Assembly (NCBI RefSeq): GCF_023375975.1
Contig: NC_064426.1
Location: forward strand, 2,161,001-2,225,000
Direction of reading: 5' to 3'
Length of the DNA: 64,000 nt
Source of the DNA: Astyanax mexicanus
Lineage: Eukaryota > Chordata > Actinopteri > Characiformes > Acestrorhamphidae
Part shown: piece by piece, positions 63,400-64,000 of the stretch
Layout: each line of letters opens with the position of its first letter
Numbering within the stretch: the stretch's first letter is position 1
Position numbers and translations under genes: made by a program
Notes under the pieces: model-generated
Database searches by the model: none
What the model was told of the DNA's origin: nothing
The model's input: only the letters and a program-made list of their open reading frames with translations

Positions 63400-64000
63400 G
63401 TGGGTACAGATAACAGCTCCCCAGATTATATACTGTAGATACTCCTGTTAGTTATGCCACCACAGCTATGAACAAGCGCTGTCTCTGCTGCTCCATGCTG
63501 TTTACACACACAGTATGTGCAGCATTCACTGCATGTTCCATTGAAAACACTGTTTAAGAGCACAACGTTTCAGAGTTCTGTGATACAGCAGCTTCACACT
63601 GCACAGTCAGACAGCTCTGACCAATCAGAGAAGACGATGTGCTTGTGTGGTTTATTGGTGCACATTTTTGGTGCGTTTAGGTTTGTGCATGTGTGCAACC
63701 AAACCAAACAGAGAGAGAAACGCTCCAAATAAACAAGCTCATCAAATTAATCTCACTAAATACATTACTTATTGCAAAAAAAAGTAATGTAAAAAAAGAT
63801 GCACCATTTTAAACAAGATAAATCAATTAATAGAAAAACACGTTTTTATAGTAACTTAAATAGAAACGTATGAAATGTATTATTTATTTATTTTATTATT
63901 TAAACTTTACCATCATTGCAATAATTACCATAACATAGAACATAGATATAATCTATTCACCATCATTACCATTAATTTCTTTTGTAGCATTATGGCAATA
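63400..64000 (+). other. nfkb1 intron, right edge of window
   Basis: After the donor GTGGGT at 63400 the sequence is AT-rich and without a further exon. The next exon should encode the end of the IPT domain and the nuclear localisation region. Confidence 0.7.

Overview
The window looks like one contiguous piece of a teleost nuclear genome. The composition is AT-rich. Genes have small GT-AG exons in long introns. Simple repeats are very dense, and old, broken Tc1/mariner and palindromic MITE copies are scattered throughout. The species cannot be fixed by reading alone; the Tc1 family and the dispersed repeats would fit an ostariophysan such as a characin, but that is inference. No rRNA, tRNA, CRISPR array or intact mobile element was recognised. 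Almost all open frames longer than 60 codons are translated microsatellites. The real coding sequence lies in short exons that had to be found by splice-site and protein reading.

Layout. (1) About 1-19640, minus strand: the 5' part of a COE/EBF transcription factor gene, with coding exon 2 at 772-928 and coding exon 1 at 18513-18646 in a CpG-rich promoter region. The 17.6-kb intron 1 holds large simple-repeat arrays and four or more GC-richer unique islands that look like candidate conserved non-coding elements. (2) About 19640-24000: intergenic, with degenerate GATC/GATTAT repeats, AT and AAT microsatellites and one Tc1 copy. (3) 24272-28005, minus strand: a seven-exon gene that no long open frame reveals. 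It encodes a 129-residue, cysteine-rich protein with a signal peptide and a C-terminal KDEL; I do not recognise its family. (4) 30030-41213, plus strand: a complete ube2d3-like E2 ubiquitin-conjugating enzyme gene with two alternative last coding exons. (5) About 42060-64000, plus strand: the promoter, 5'UTR exon and ten coding exons of nfkb1, covering the whole Rel homology region to residue 355. The gene runs off the right edge.

How the genes relate. NFKB1 and UBE2D3 are also neighbours in mammals, with MANBA between them and in different relative orientation. Here MANBA is absent between them and the two genes run head-to-tail less than 1 kb apart. UBE2D-class E2 enzymes act with E3 ligases in I-kappaB and p105 turnover, so a ubiquitin enzyme and its pathway target sit side by side; any regulatory link is inference. 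The nfkb1 promoter carries an exact kappaB decamer, consistent with the known autoregulation of this gene, and a CpG-rich block in intron 5 with AP-1 and kappaB motifs may be an internal promoter or enhancer. CTCF-like motifs point left at 22.7 and 24.1 kb and right at 33.7 and 42.05 kb, as expected of a boundary between the EBF regulatory domain and the housekeeping/immune genes.
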